A stretch of DNA of 64,000 bases from NCBI GenBank assembly GCA_963576725.1, contig OY755241.1, positions 78,728,003 through 78,792,002 on the forward strand, in the 5' to 3' direction. Within the stretch, counting starts at the first letter, position 1, and each line of letters opens with the position of its first letter. Below, one piece after another: positions 1 to 11,008 of this stretch. The stretch comes from Azorinus chamasolen (Eukaryota > Mollusca > Bivalvia > Cardiida > Solecurtidae). The translations under genes and the position numbers were made by a program. A model generated the notes under the pieces. That model was given only the letters and a program-made list of their open reading frames with translations. It ran no database searches and was not told where the DNA came from.

Positions 1-387
1 TTTATCGGAAAAAATCATAAGAAACAGGTAGGTAAGATTTCAATATCTATCAAAATCCAGTAACAAACAGAGCAGATCCTGATAAGACTGCTCCTATATA
101 ATCTGTGTCTACTATTATAACAATATTTTTTCAAAATATAGTTTTCCTTTTATAAATTCAAAAATATTTGTTATTAATTTATTTTTTTTATAACTGTGGC
201 ATTTTTAAACAGAGTAGACCCAGACACCACCGTCAAATGCCAGAAAATAATAATAAATACTTTTAATTTTGAACATATTTAAATGGTTTTATATACTAAA
301 ATTGATTATGAAATGATATTATAACATATTTTTTCAAACTATACAGTTTTCCTTTTATAAATTTAAAAATATGTTATTTTTTTTTTA
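1..387. repeat. AT-rich flank with a direct duplication and MITE debris
   Basis: No gene is visible. About 95 bases near 105-200 recur near 309-398; both contain a TTTTCAAA..ATA tract, TTTTCCTTTTATAAAT and AACTGTGGCATTTTT. A decayed copy of the hairpin core AAACAGAGCAGA..CCTGAT lies at 63-116, and another fragment near 208. I see no other structure. Confidence 0.5.
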
Positions 388-570
388 ACTGTGGCATTTT
401 TACCTATGGCATTTTTACCTAAGGCATTATTACCTAAGGCATTTTTACCACTTTACCTGTGGCATTTTTACCTAAGGCATTTTTACCTATGGCATATTTA
501 CCTAAGGCATTTTTACCTTTACCTATGGCATATTTACCTAAGGCATTTTTACCTGTGGCATTTTTACCTA
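388..570. repeat. Minisatellite of about 15 bp units
   Basis: Units of the form TRWGGCATTTTTACC repeat about a dozen times with small interruptions (CACTTTACC, CCTTTACC). The open frame across it exists because the unit is a multiple of three; its Leu/Phe/Tyr-rich translation is not a credible protein. Confidence 0.8.
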
Positions 571-792
571 CATTCCTTTCCCTCATATAAACGTGTTTTC
601 ACGCATTTGCCAACTCCTAGAGGAGCCATCTCATCAGGGTCTGCTCTGTTTGCTAATGTAATTTGATAGATATGTTTTTTTACTTTCCAAAATGTCTACA
701 ATGTTCCACCTTCCATATTTTGTTATACCTATTTTGTTAATGAATATTCAGTAGGTACTGAAATTTGGCCTAAATATAGAACAGGGAAAGGG
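571..792 (-). mobile_element. piggyBac-like hairpin MITE, family 1
   Basis: It reads as the reverse complement of the intact copies at 33169 and 50880. The end at 571 is CCTTTCCCTCAT and the end at 792 is ACAGGGAAAGGG. The inner hairpin core (CTCCTAGAGGAGCC next to GTCTGCTCTGTTTGC) is present, but the flanking TTAA has decayed. It is non-coding and was presumably moved by a transposase encoded elsewhere. Confidence 0.65.
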
Positions 793-797
793 TTATC

Positions 798-1214
798 TAG
801 GTGAGCGATACAGGGCCATCATGGCCCTCTTGTATAGAAACATATACTGAAAACTTTAAAAATCTTCTCCTCAGAAACTGGAAATTTCTTAGCTTTCATA
901 TCTGGCACCTAGCATTTTGTTGACATTCACTACAAAAGTTATATCAATTATGCTCCTCAGGACAAATAATGCTAGTTTTCTATGGAAAGATATAGTGAAA
1001 ACTTTTGCCATGTTATGTACACTTTTTACCGAAATAAATATAACTCTATCAACCTATCTATAAATGTCAGTCTTCGAGACAGGTAGCAGCTTAATGCAGG
1101 TTATAAGTCGTGCATAAAGCTCCTCTAGGGGCTTTCTACATGACTTTCACATTGCATGTGAAATTAATACTCACAGTCCATTAAGAGATATCAGGGCCAT
1201 CAAGGCCCTCTTGT
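798..1214 (+). mobile_element. Decayed S-type tandem-element ends with a MITE insert
   Basis: The S-family right terminus (GGTGAGCG..AGGGCC..GGCCCTCTTGT) occurs at 798-832. One degenerate S monomer follows (AATCTTCTCCTC, TTTCATAT..GGCAC). A second S right terminus ends at 1214. A hairpin MITE half (CAGCTTAATGCAGG) interrupts it near 1085-1135. Confidence 0.55.
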
Positions 1215-1418
1215 TTCAATGACTTTTAGTTAACACATTATACAATCTGCAATATTTCACACCCTTTTCATTTCCTCAGAGATCAAGACAAGTATATGTA
1301 TTCTGTACTACACAGTCATGTTATCCCATATTTCTCCGCAAAATCTATGCTGGTATCACTTTGTAGGGTTTACTTGAGAAAATACTCTCATCATTTAGGT
1401 TTTGCTTCTGTCTTTTTT

Positions 1419-1815
1419 AGCTCACCAAATCACAAAGTGCTCGAGTGAGCTTTTGTGATTGCCAGATGTCCGTCTTCGTGCGTCGTCCCGCGTCAACAAT
1501 TTGAACCTTTAAAATCTTCTCCTCTGAATCTACAGGGTTCTCAGCTTTCATCTTTGGCACATAGCATCATCTGTATGTCCTCTACAAAAGTTACATAAAT
1601 TATGCCCCTGGAGTCAAAATTGGCCCCACCCTGGAGGTGTCAAATTTTCAATAGAAACATATAGTGAAAACTTTGAAAATCTTCTCTTCTGAAACTGGAA
1701 GGTTCTCAACTTTCATATTTGGCACATAGCATCATATTCACATTCTCAATAAAAATTATATAAATTATATCCCTGGGGTCAAAATTGGCCCCGTCCCAGG
1801 GGTGGCCAGTTGCTT
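1419..1815 (+). mobile_element. S-family tandem-repeat element, truncated on the right
   Basis: The left terminus AGCTCACC..GTGCTCGAGTGAGCT follows an oligo-T run. A GTCCGTC/CGTCGTC tract and two S monomers (TTTAAAATCTTCTCC; CCTGGAGTCAAAATTGGCC) come next. No right terminus is present. The DNA from 1816 to about 2180 resembles a very decayed monomer (CTTAGATATTTGGTGCATGG) and holds nothing else I can name. Confidence 0.7.
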
Positions 1816-2185
1816 TGAAGCAGACTGTTGTTTAAGTTTTCTTTAGCACTAGCAGAGTGTTGGGTTCACTTAGTAGTAAGCTTTAAAAATCTACTTGTCA
1901 AAAACTACAAGTCCCAGAGCTTAGATATTTGGTGCATGGACTTACTTAGTATATCTTTATAAATTTTGTAATTATCATAGTTCTGAGGTTAGATTTGGCC
2001 CTGGCCTGTCCTGCCCTGTCCTGTGGTTTATACTTTATAATAGACTTCTACAGTCTAAGGGTTTTTCCTCTATCTTGGACTGCAGATAGCCTGTGTGAGT
2101 CTTATGCAATTACTGGATAGGTCAAGTTCCTGTTCACTGTAATGTTGTCTGCTTCAAAATTATTGTCTGTTTACACTGTTTTTAA

Positions 2186-2422
2186 CCCATTCCCTCATAG
2201 GCTATTTTTAGATCTTACCTCTTTCAATAAATCTACCTAAAATGAGCATTAATTAGAGAAAAGGACAATTTCAGAATTGTGTAAATTTGAAACCATTGTG
2301 TTAAATAGAGCATTTGCTCCTATGGGAGCAAATGCTCTATTTATCACAATGGTTTCATAAATTGACTATTACAGAGGCATACAAGAAAATCATTGATGCG
2401 ATGCATCAAAAGGCGCATATTA
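2186..2422 (+). mobile_element. TTAA-flanked hairpin MITE, family 2, 3' end lost
   Basis: TTAA at 2182-2185 precedes CCCATTCCCTCATAGG. A long hairpin follows at about 2265-2367, with AAATAGAGCATTTGCTCC facing GGAGCAAATGCTCTATTT. The family match is the complete copy at 55752-55972. The right terminus is absent; the long inverted-repeat composite begins at 2423, so the copy may have been broken by that insertion or have decayed first. Confidence 0.65.
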
Positions 2423-3118
2423 TAGGCTGGGTCCTAGTAGTGGTTACCGTAGCATCCTCCCCTAGACTTTTTTTCATGGGTACCAAATTGTTCGTTGGGG
2501 TCCTCAGAACACATTTTGAGCATGCCCCCAAAAATAAGTTTGTCCCAGCTATGTTTTATTTAATGGTTTCCATGGTAACCCAAGGTAATTTTCGAAACTA
2601 CCTTGGTTCAGAAAATGCGCCATAACTTTTTTATTAGAAGCAATAGAAGGACAAAACAAGTACCAAAGTAAAGCAGAATATGCTTGAATATGATATATGA
2701 TTTTATTAATATTCATAAATGCATTCTTACGAATATTAATGAGGAAGTAAAAAATGTGATTTTTTTTAGAAAAAAGGAGTTTGTTGTTTAGTCTGAGAGG
2801 CTTATTAATGTACAGAAATTATTGAATTTAAGTTTAAGTTGTTCGTTGGGGTCATCAGAACACATTTTGAGTATTTCCCCATATCATTTTGTCCCATCTA
2901 TATTTTATTAAACGGTTTCCATGGTAACCCGAGGTAAATTTCAAAACATCATTGGTTCAGAAAATTTGTAATAACTTTGCTTTTAGAGGCAATAGAAGGA
3001 CAAAACAAGTACCAAAGTAAAGCAGAGACATATAGCTTGAATGTGATATATGATTTCATTAATATTCATAAATGCATTCTTATAAATATTCATGAGAAAG
3101 TAAAAAAAATGTGTTTTT
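2423..3118 (+). repeat. Left inverted-repeat arm, outer part (~365 bp sub-repeats)
   Basis: One full and one partial sub-repeat. Hallmarks are TTGTTCGTTGGGGTC, CATTTTGAGCAT, GGTTTCCATGGTAACCC, AATAGAAGGACAAAACAAG, ATTAATATTCATAAATGC and GTTGTTTAGTCTGAGAGG. The second unit is interrupted in its oligo-T stretch by an S element at 3119. Confidence 0.75.
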
Positions 3119-3515
3119 AGCTCACCAGAGCACAAAGTGCTCAGGGTGAGCTTTTGTGATCGCCTGTCGTCCGTCGTGGTGCGTCGTGCGTCGTTCGTCG
3201 TCAACAATTTGGACCTTTAAATATCTTCTCCTCTGAATCTATAGGGTTCTCAGCTTTCATATTTAGCACATAGCATCATGTGTAGGTCCTCTACAAAAGT
3301 TATATAAATTATGCCCCTGGGGTCAAAATTTGCCCCGCCCCAGGGGTGCATTGTTTTCTAACATGGAGTGAAATCTTTGAAAATCATCTCTTCTGAAACC
3401 GGAAAGTTTTCAACTTTCATATTTAGCACATAGCATCATGTTCAGGTCCTCTACAAAAGTTATATAAATTATGCCCCTTGGGTCAAAATTGGCCCTACCC
3501 CAGAGGTGGCCAGTT
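3119..3515 (+). mobile_element. S-family element, left part (insertion-split)
   Basis: The left terminus is an AGCTCACC..GGTGAGCT hairpin enclosing GAGCAC..GTGCTC. A CGTCGTG/CGTCGTC tract and two monomers follow. The sequence departs from the family near 3515. A matching right piece with the S terminus is at 15655-15823 and returns directly into the arm sub-repeat, so the two were probably one element split by about 12 kb of later insertions. Confidence 0.65.
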
Positions 3516-3837
3516 TCTTAGAGCAGGCTGCTGTTTCAGCTAATTCAAATTGACCATTATTTACTGGGAGACTGCTAGTACACACTCCAGATTTACACTC
3601 CAGAAAAATGCAGCTGCAATATTTTTCACTGTGCTCAATTAGCCACACTGATGCCCAGGACCTCTTTGCTGTTTGATGTGTTGTAAACATCATGCAGGTT
3701 ATTTTGAAGATCATTTGGTGGCTAGCATAATTTTCTCCAATCCCCTTTGCACTCTGAGCAATTACTGTCTGCAAATAATGTTATCTGCTGCAAAAGTTGT
3801 TTCCTTCTATATCTTTTAAAAAACAAATGTCATAGTG
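3516..3837. other. Unassigned AT-rich stretch
   Basis: No coding signal or named repeat found. It starts with CAGGCTGCTGTTTCAGC, similar to CAGACTGTTGTTTAAG after the truncated S copy at 1815, so it may be a tail shared by truncated S copies. Confidence 0.4.
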
Positions 3838-3920
3838 AAAGACAGTTTGGACCCTGATGAGATGCCAAGTTACTTTGCATCTCATCTGGATCCAGACTTG
3901 ATCCAGACTGTTTGCAAAGG
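3838..3920. mobile_element. Hairpin MITE core
   Basis: ACAGTTTGGACCCTGATGAG faces CTCATCTGGATCCAGAC and GTTTGCAAAGG: an imperfect palindrome of about 80 bp. The same core occurs at 42530-42606. Terminal repeats are not recognisable here. Confidence 0.55.
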
Positions 3921-3925
3921 TTATT

Positions 3926-5008
3926 AGTCCCCCACCGGTTACCGGTTGGGGGACTATAGGTTTGCTCGATTCCGTCTGTCTGTCCGTCTGTCCGTCCGTC
4001 TGTCCGTCTGTCCGTCCGTCTGTCCGTCCGTCTGTCCGTCCGTCTGTCCGTCTGTCCGTCTGTCACGCTTTTTGTCCGGGCCATATCTCCTACAATGTTA
4101 TGCCAAATTCATTATAACTTCACACATTGAAGAAGCATGATGAGGGCTAGTGTCATTCACAAGGGTCATAACTCTAGCACCAATATTTTTGGAGTTATTC
4201 CCCTTTTACATATTTTTTTGTCCGGACAATAACTCTTTATCTACTGGTTCAATTGATTTGAAACTTCACATATGGAACAATCATGATGAGGGGTAGTGTC
4301 ATACACAAGGGCCATAACTCTAGCATCAATATTTTTGGAGTTATTCCCCTTTTTCATATTTTCTTGTCAGTCCGTCTGTCACACTTCGTGTCCGGGCAAT
4401 TTCTCCCACAAAGTTAGGCCAAATTCATTATAAATTCACACATTGAGGAAGCATGATCAGGAGTAGTGTCATGCACAAGGGCCATAATTCTAGCACCAAT
4501 ATTTTTGGAGTTATTCCCCTTTTACATATTTTTTTTTCCGGACAATAACTCTTTATCTACTGGTTCAATTGATTTGAAACTTCACATATGGAACAATCAT
4601 GATGAGGGGTAGTGTCATGCACAAGGGCCATAACTCTAGCATCTATATTGTGGGAGTTATTCCCCTTTTCATATTTTCTTGTCCAGTTAATAACTCTTTA
4701 TGTACTGGTTCAATTGATTTGAAACTTCTCATATGGAACAAGCGTGATGAGAAGTAGTGTCATGCACAAGGGCAATAACTCTAGCATCAATATTTTTGGA
4801 GTTACTCCCCTTTTTCATATTTTCTTGTCGGGACAATAACTTTTTATTTACTGATTCAATGTATGAAAGTAGGTATTAATACCATTCAGGTGGTCATGTA
4901 TATACCATGGTCAACCACACCATGGGTGGGTGGGGTTGGGAGAGTGGAGGTTTTTTTCAGTCCGGTGGGGGACTCATGTCTTGCATAGCAATACAACATG
5001 CCCTTGTT
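3926..5008 (+). mobile_element. G-family tandem-repeat element (Helentron-like plan)
   Basis: Left hairpin: AGTCCCCCACCGG then TACCGGTTGGGGGACT. A (GTCCGTCT)n tract follows at about 3970-4062, then about five monomers of ~150 bp (CATAACTCTAGCA, TTTTTGGAGTTATTCCCC, TTGATTTGAAACTTCACA). Near the right end CCGGTGGGGGACT is an exact 13 bp inverse of the left end. A small hairpin (CATGTC..AACATG) and the terminal CCCTTGTT follow. No AGGTCA motifs are present and no protein is encoded. Confidence 0.75.
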
Positions 5009-5544
5009 ATAAATGCAAAAAAAACCAAAGCAAGTAGCTGGTGGAATATTAGCAGGCTAAAGGTATAGGACCTTTGAAGAGTGAGTGACCAGCCATAAGC
5101 ATATTGACTAGGGATAATTGCAGATCACCCAAAGTAATTAGCAAGCTCATTTTGGCTAGCATTAAGTTTGCAACAAGCTTGCAGTTGCAAGCCAATTAAG
5201 GGAGACTGGCATATCTACTGGTGTTTATTTTTAGCATACATTTAAAGGTAGGTTATCTCCCTTTTTGATAACAACTGGATTGCCTCCTTTGTTGGTAGAA
5301 GAGCAGACCCAAACAAAGAAAATTGTTATAGTTAGATGTCGCCTGTTGCACATCAATTAGGACAATTAACCCTTTACTCCATAAATAGGCCTTTCTTCAC
5401 CTTTGCAAACAGAGTAGACCCTGATTAGATGGCTTATGTTGTAGCCATCTGATCAATCTGCTGTTTGCTTATGATATGATATAGTGCAAATTGCATTACA
5501 TTATTTTCATTTTGTGTACAATATACTTATAATATGTTTACTAA
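5009..5544. mobile_element. Low-information DNA with a partial TTAA-type MITE
   Basis: 5009-5365 shows only CAAGCTTGCAGTTGCAAGC near 5174, recalling the GCAAGCTT repeats further on. 5366-5480 starts TTAACCCTTTACTCC and includes the hairpin core GCAAACAGAGTAGACCCTG facing ATCTGATCAATCTGCTGTTTGC. No right terminus is seen. Confidence 0.45.
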
Positions 5545-5785
5545 CCCTTTCCCTCATGTTAACACCTTTTCACATATTTGCAAACAGAGCGGAACCAGAT
5601 CAGATGGCTCCTATAGCAACTGTCTGATCAGGGTCCACTCTGTTTGTCAATGGAATTTGAAAGATGTTTCTTTACTTTCTAAAATGGCTACACTGTCCCA
5701 CCTTCCATATTTCATTATAACTAGTTTGTCCATGAATATTCAGTAGGTATTTAAATTTTGAATAAACATAGAACAGGGGAAGAGG
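5545..5785 (-). mobile_element. piggyBac-like hairpin MITE, family 1
   Basis: It starts CCCTTTCCCTCATG after a decayed TTAA (CTAA) and ends near GAACAGGGGAAGAGG. It contains GCAAACAGAGCGGAACC and the facing GGTCCACTCTGTTTGTC, plus the family's CACCTTCCATATTTCATTAT stretch. Orientation is opposite to the copies at 33169 and 50880. Confidence 0.7.
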
Positions 5786-6531
5786 TGAAAATAAATTAAG
5801 ATATGAATAATAATAACTCATGAAGGTGTAATAAAATATCTGAAATTTTGAATATAAGTACATGTATAGATTAATTTATTCTTTCTGAAACTCAACCAAT
5901 TTGCCCAGGGAGAGGGTTTACATGTACACGAGGGGTGATCAGGAAATACGCGGAAAAGTGCTCTAAATTCTTTACCGTAATATTGATTTTGCTGAAATTT
6001 TGTGTGAATATACATTTAACCAATTCACATTATGCAACAAATTTTTACATCAGTAGCTTGCACATGCACAACGTTATTGCAGACCTGTTTACTGCTACGT
6101 TTTCGCCGTAGTTTCTACGTTTTGGCATTAAGAACGAAATTGCTACGGATCTGTTCAAGTTGGGATTTTTCCTCCCTTTTTGCACTTTTCCAGTATTAAA
6201 GCACCTTTCCGCTCAATACAAACATGTATAAGTTATTTCAACTTATTTGAACACTCTATCATTTATCAAATAATTGTGAAAACGTCGGCAAATCATCTTT
6301 TTCGGCATTAAAATGCGTCCTTAGTTACCTGTGACGTAAATATAGGATGTAGTTAATATTATCCAATCAGCGAGCAGCTTTCCCGTTTCTCCTTATGGGA
6401 TGCTGCAAAGCACATGGCGACTAATAGCGGCGGAAAAAATTGAACAACAATATTTCAATAAAATAATGATATTATAGGATGCACTCGATGAACATAATCA
6501 TGCCAGAGAGTGCAATCAAGATTGGATTTAG

Positions 6532-6750
6532 AAGTATTCATGGGTCAGAGAGTGTAAGGATAATAAGTACAAAGCACTCTGCTCGCTGTGTAAGAAAGCC
6601 ATTGAAAGTGAAAGTTATGTAAAATGGGCGAGCTCGGTCGCAGTAAAGTCACATGCGAAATGTCAGCGATTCCAAAAATACCGGGAACAGATAAAGTCAA
6701 TAACTGGTATGGCAAACTTTTTTTCTCAAGTTACCTCAATTCCCAAATAG
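6532..6750 (+). pseudogene. Relic zinc-finger segment, hAT transposase-like
   Basis: One frame reads through 72 residues to a stop at 6748-6750. It contains WVRECKDNKYKALCSLC and, about 24 residues later, HAKCQRFQKY: a C-x2-C then H-x3-C arrangement preceded by a tryptophan. That resembles the BED-like or TTF-like finger at the N-terminus of many hAT transposases (family knowledge). A stop codon at 6529 sits directly upstream, no catalytic RNase-H part is recognisable, and the segment is probably dead. It could alternatively be a captured host finger. Confidence 0.4.
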
Positions 6751-7296
6751 ATCTCTTCTCCGCCGACTGCTGAAATGACTATACCCCACCCACCTGCAGC
6801 CCAATGTTGAATTCTGCATCATGCATGCCATGTCGCTCAAAGTCAAGTTTTGCCCTAATGAACGATCTACAGATAGGCTTGATAGCAGAACTATTATGGA
6901 CATTTCAAACCATATTTTCTCATTATTTCTATAAATCAAATGAAAATCAATTTAAAAACTGTTCAAGGTGATGTTTTCTGACAGTCAGATTTCTGAAATT
7001 TGTTCTTGAGAGAGAAAGACATTACACATGCATATATTGCTTTGGTCAAAGACCTATGATAACAGTGTTATAGCTAAACATATTACTATTAAAACTATGT
7101 TGTTAGATCTACAGGAAATTAAGCTACTTTGTTCAAGTTTGTTGTACTTTTTGATGATTAGTCTGATAAGACTGTAAAACCTTAAAGTAAGTTCACTGAT
7201 CTTGTTGGACCTTAAATTTGGGGAATATGGCCTTAAAAAGCCCTGAAAGTATAAATTACTTAAGATTTCTGTATGAACCATGTTTTTTTTATTAGT

Positions 7297-9221
7297 CAGG
7301 GCTTTCCCCAGCGTGTTAATGCATGTCGGGCCCGACATGCCTTCAATCAAAGACCCCCTTCCGCGACATGCCTTTAAAGTTCCCGTCATGCGATATTTCA
7401 GTGGCGACATTCCTTGCTGACCCGTGTATTTTCAATTCCTACTGTGCGAGATGCCATAAAACCCATAACAACTCGCGCGTATATTGACAGCTTGCTACTG
7501 TGTTGAGCCCTACTGTGTCAGTAGGGCTCAACCTCCAGTATTGACCAATCGGAACGCGCACTGTGATACACGCTTCGGAATGGGTGAAAAGCAGACATCG
7601 CTTGTCGGCTCGATGTTTTGATTGCAATCATGTGTACTGCATATTCGAGGATTGCAGGTGCCAATTAGTAACAATTGCTGAAGTTTGATAGGGTTTATCC
7701 GACATTGAGAAATGGAAAGCAGACTTTCCATGGGTGAATGAATCGGCTGACATTTTTAAAACTTTCACTTACATCTAAGATGCGACTAAGAGTCCGTCAC
7801 AACGATCTGCTAATTTAGAATATGTCTAAAAAGCGGCCGGCTCTGACCATACTAGATATATGGAAATATCACTGAATTGATGCGGCGCCGGTATCATGTA
7901 TTCGTCTATGTTTTATTCGGACCTAATTATCATAATAAATTCAGCTTCTGACGCGCACTATTTACGTCTGCAAAAAACATTAACTTAACATGCTTAAACA
8001 AAAGATTTGCATTTATTTTACTTATTTTATAGCACCTGAAACAGTCCAGCCTTAAATAAATAGCGATATACAAGAAATGAAAATGAATTTTTGACCCCGT
8101 TCTGACAAGACAGAACAGTGAAGGATACAAACGTGACCTGGTCAGTTTCGAATTCTTTCGTGAGTTTGCTTTGTACTAAGCGACAAAGTTTTGAGATTGT
8201 GGAACCCTTATCAATGATAGTTTACATTTAAGATTCTTTTTTTGTGAAATCGCCTAATCGCCAGATTTCCAATTGTCCCTAAATTCTACATATTTAGAGA
8301 ATTCCTGCCAGCACGGTCAGACCTCTCGCATGTTACACTGGACTGAAGAAGATTGTGTTCATCAACTTAAGAGCCTTTGCACACATAGTAGAACCCGATG
8401 AGACACCTCAAGTAGGAGCTATCTTATCAGGATCGACTATGTTTGCATAGTGAATTTTGTATATGGAAAAGTAGTAAAGTCAAGCAGGCAAAGCCACATG
8501 CAAGACGCAACCACCACCAAAACACCGATAGACAGCATGACAAACACAACCTCACACCCAAACGCACACACACACACACACGAAATGAACACAGAAAACA
8601 CCAAAAGACACACAAGAACCAGGGATAGTTGGTTTTATTCATTCTGCAGTAAAGCTTGTAGACAAAACAACACCAACAGGAAATTCATAAATTGTTTATT
8701 TTCAATGCTTTGAAGGGTCAAATAAACACTTTTCCACATTTTCTTCTGCAGCAAATAGCGTCAGTTATACTGACCCTTTTGATATGAAATTTCATTTATG
8801 GAAGGAGCTTGATGAATTGAAGTATCAGATGCAACAGGTTCACAACCCTTTGATCAATACTGTAAGAGTTATTCCCCCTTTTTTCAATTAAATAAAAGCT
8901 TGCTTACAGCAGGTGACACATGTGTTCAGAGGAACTCCCTTCTTGATTGTAATTCTATGCCGGCGTATGGGTCCCTTTATTTTCAGGAAAAGGGATGACA
9001 TGTGACCTGTGTGTCAAGCACCAACGGAAGCAAAGAAGTTTACTTGTTAGATGATAGAGTCAATAAAACCTGTAAAACATTTTACCCCAAGATAGGCTAA
9101 AATCACACCATTTGCTATTCAAAATGTGAAAAAAAATCACCGCTTCGAGGAAGGGGAGACCCCTCCCGCACCCACCCCCTTGGTCCCAACATGCCTTCTC
9201 AAAATCCTGGGGAAAGCCCTG
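7297..9221. mobile_element. CAGGG-type (hAT5-like) non-autonomous element
   Basis: Perfect 15 bp terminal inverted repeats: CAGGGCTTTCCCCAG at 7297 and CTGGGGAAAGCCCTG ending at 9221. TTAGT occurs immediately outside both ends (7292-7296 and 9222-9226), a 5 bp duplication. No transposase is visible in 1.9 kb. It contains a hairpin MITE core (about 8375-8447), a CA-rich tract (8570-8582) and a stretch near 8800 resembling element N at 44530 (GAAATTTCAT.TATGGAA). A related 345 bp element is at 47706-48050. Confidence 0.75.
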
Positions 9222-9889
9222 TTAGTAGATCTATATAGTGCATAATTTAAACATCTGCTTGATAAATACACCATTTTACACTTTCTTGAAAAAAGAGTAG
9301 ATACAGATCAGACAACTACTGTTTGCTAGATGCCTGATGTATGATAATAAATGCAACATATGATTCTGCACTGACCATTGTAACAAAACAATATCCTGTT
9401 TCTTAGGTCATTATATAGAATTCAGTTAATATTCATGAAGGCATACATTTTTTAAATGAATATTCAACAAGCTAAGGATTCAATTTTCATGTTATATCAC
9501 TTGAGAATTTGCTTGTCACATAATAATTACATGTTGACGTAGCCCCTTCCCCACTTGATGAAAAAAGCCCTGCAAAGTGAGAGTGTATTTCCACTGGACC
9601 CAGATCAGATAGGTTCCACAGGAACTGAACTGACCAGGATCAGCACTATTTGCTATGGATCATATATTTCTCTGCAATGTCTCTTTGTATTCTTCTTTTG
9701 AATATATATACTTAAGTAGGGGGATAAGTATTAAAACAAATTAGCAGGACAAGAGATAATTAAAAGGTCTACACGTGTTTTAATGAGGCAAACTATGTAA
9801 AACGTTAAAACTACTGATGGACATCCAAAAACTACTGACAGTCCCTTTGAAAACTACTGATACAGCATACAAGGGGTAAACAGGTCTTT

Positions 9890-10585
9890 TATTGTAACTA
9901 TGGTAACGTCACCTAGCCAACACCGGCCCAACATTATATACATGTAACGCCAACGTTAACGTACCTGTTCATAATACGCGTTTCATGAGTGTCATCTACC
10001 AGTGTTCCTCTAAGGTAGGTCTTCATTACCCGGAAAAGAAAGAATTGCGATCCTGGGGGTTTCCACATCATCCACTGAGCTTTGGTCTCTGGCGTGTACA
10101 GGCTGATCCACATTTCATCAACGGTGATAATTCTGTCCATGAACTTTTCCCCTTCTCGTTCGATTCTCTTCAGAAACTGTTCACAACATTTCACACGAAG
10201 TCTTTTCATACCAGTATTGAGCATTTATGAAATCCACCTAGCACAAATTCGACACATATTTAATTGGTTATGAATAATACCCGACACTGTACCGTAACTG
10301 TAGTCAGTTTTTGCAACAATATCCCAGATCGTGATGCGCCAATCATTATCCAATAACTGCTTGACGGCGGCGACGTGAGATGACGTAACGACGCTTGGAC
10401 AACCACTGCGCTGATCATCCTTGTTGTTTTCTCTGCCCTCTTCGAAGTGTTTAAACCACATGTAAACTGTTGTTTTTTTTCATGGCCTTTTCCCCATATG
10501 CGTTCAGTAGCATGTCAATAGTTCTTTATTTTGAAAATCTATTTCGCATGCAAAATTTGATAGCCGATCTCTGTTCATCACTCAT
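9890..10585 (-). pseudogene. mariner transposase, truncated and frameshifted
   Basis: Read on the minus strand from ATG at 10585. Segments include MSDEQRSAIKFCMRNRF, then (after a stop at 10528-10526) RTIDMLLNAYGEKAMKK, then WFKHFEEGRENNKDDQRSGC and FMDRIITVDEMWISLYTPET with QWMMWKPPGS. This is the mariner order: N-terminal helix-turn-helix region, the FEEGR..DD.RSG linker, and the block around the first catalytic Asp (family motif TGDE.W, here VDEMW). A frameshift lies in the A-run near 10480. The region with the other two catalytic acidic residues is missing; the hAT insertion and a deletion cut it off. No active enzyme can be made. Confidence 0.8.
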
Positions 10586-11008
10586 TTTCACACGATATGT
10601 ACCTAAAGCAGACGTTGTTTACATGTCCAACGTCAGAAATCAAAATGACTTATGAACGTCATGCCGAAAGTTCGCGCGTTTAGTAACTCTCGTTTGGTGA
10701 AGTTATCTTAAAAACTCTACGAACGCTACGCGGTGTTTGTTACCGCTTAGAGATCAAAATTCGTAAATTTGGGCCGGAATGACGTTGTTGATGTTACTAT
10801 AGAAACCACATTTCATTCTATGCAGCTTGTACAGTCCTAAAATTTGCGACTTGAATTTAGATTTCTTATAACTTTGTTTCTGTGAAAAACTATGAATGTC
10901 GGGCAAAAATAAAAAAATAAGAGCACTTTTCCGCGTGTTTTCTGATCACCCCTTGTACTTTTGTACATGCCCTTCTATAGATTGACATTGTTATATGTTT
11001 TCATTTTT
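10586..11008. other. mariner 5' untranslated region and right end, then flank
   Basis: 10586-10955 is the untranslated leader and terminal repeat of the mariner, with no other element recognised. 10958-11008 is ordinary flank ending in the TTTTT at which element A1 begins. Confidence 0.5.

Larger units (their letters stand above)
6081..9887 (+). mobile_element. hAT-like element inserted in the mariner
   Basis: The termini are inverted: AGACCTGTTTAC at 6081 and GTAAACAGGTCT ending at 9887. Flanks are GTTATTGC (6073-6080) and TTTATTGT (9888-9895), an eroded 8 bp duplication sharing TTATTG. An 8 bp duplication plus a relic zinc-finger segment near 6541 suggests hAT. It carries its own insert at 7297-9221 and hairpin MITE debris near 9295 and 9590. 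Confidence 0.6.
5927..10955 (-). mobile_element. mariner-type transposon split by nested insertions
   Basis: The left end CACGAGGGGTGATCAGG..ACGCGGAAAAGTGCTC (from 5927) is mirrored at 10925-10955 by GAGCACTTTTCCGCGTG..CTGATCACCCCTTG. Both ends are flanked by TA (5925-5926 and 10956-10957), the target duplication of Tc1/mariner elements. Removing the inner insert 6081-9887 and one target copy leaves about 1.2 kb, a normal mariner size. A decayed mariner transposase lies on the minus strand inside. Confidence 0.8.

Noticed and set aside
391..666. 91-codon open frame
   Set aside because: Mostly minisatellite units of 15 bp, giving a low-complexity Leu/Phe/Tyr peptide.
8443..8713. Overlapping frames on both strands near a CA tract
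   Set aside because: Low-complexity Thr/His/Lys-rich or Cys/Val-rich translations of a CA-rich stretch inside a transposon.
9985..10230. Plus-strand frames opposite the transposase
   Set aside because: Shadows of the minus-strand mariner transposase relic.
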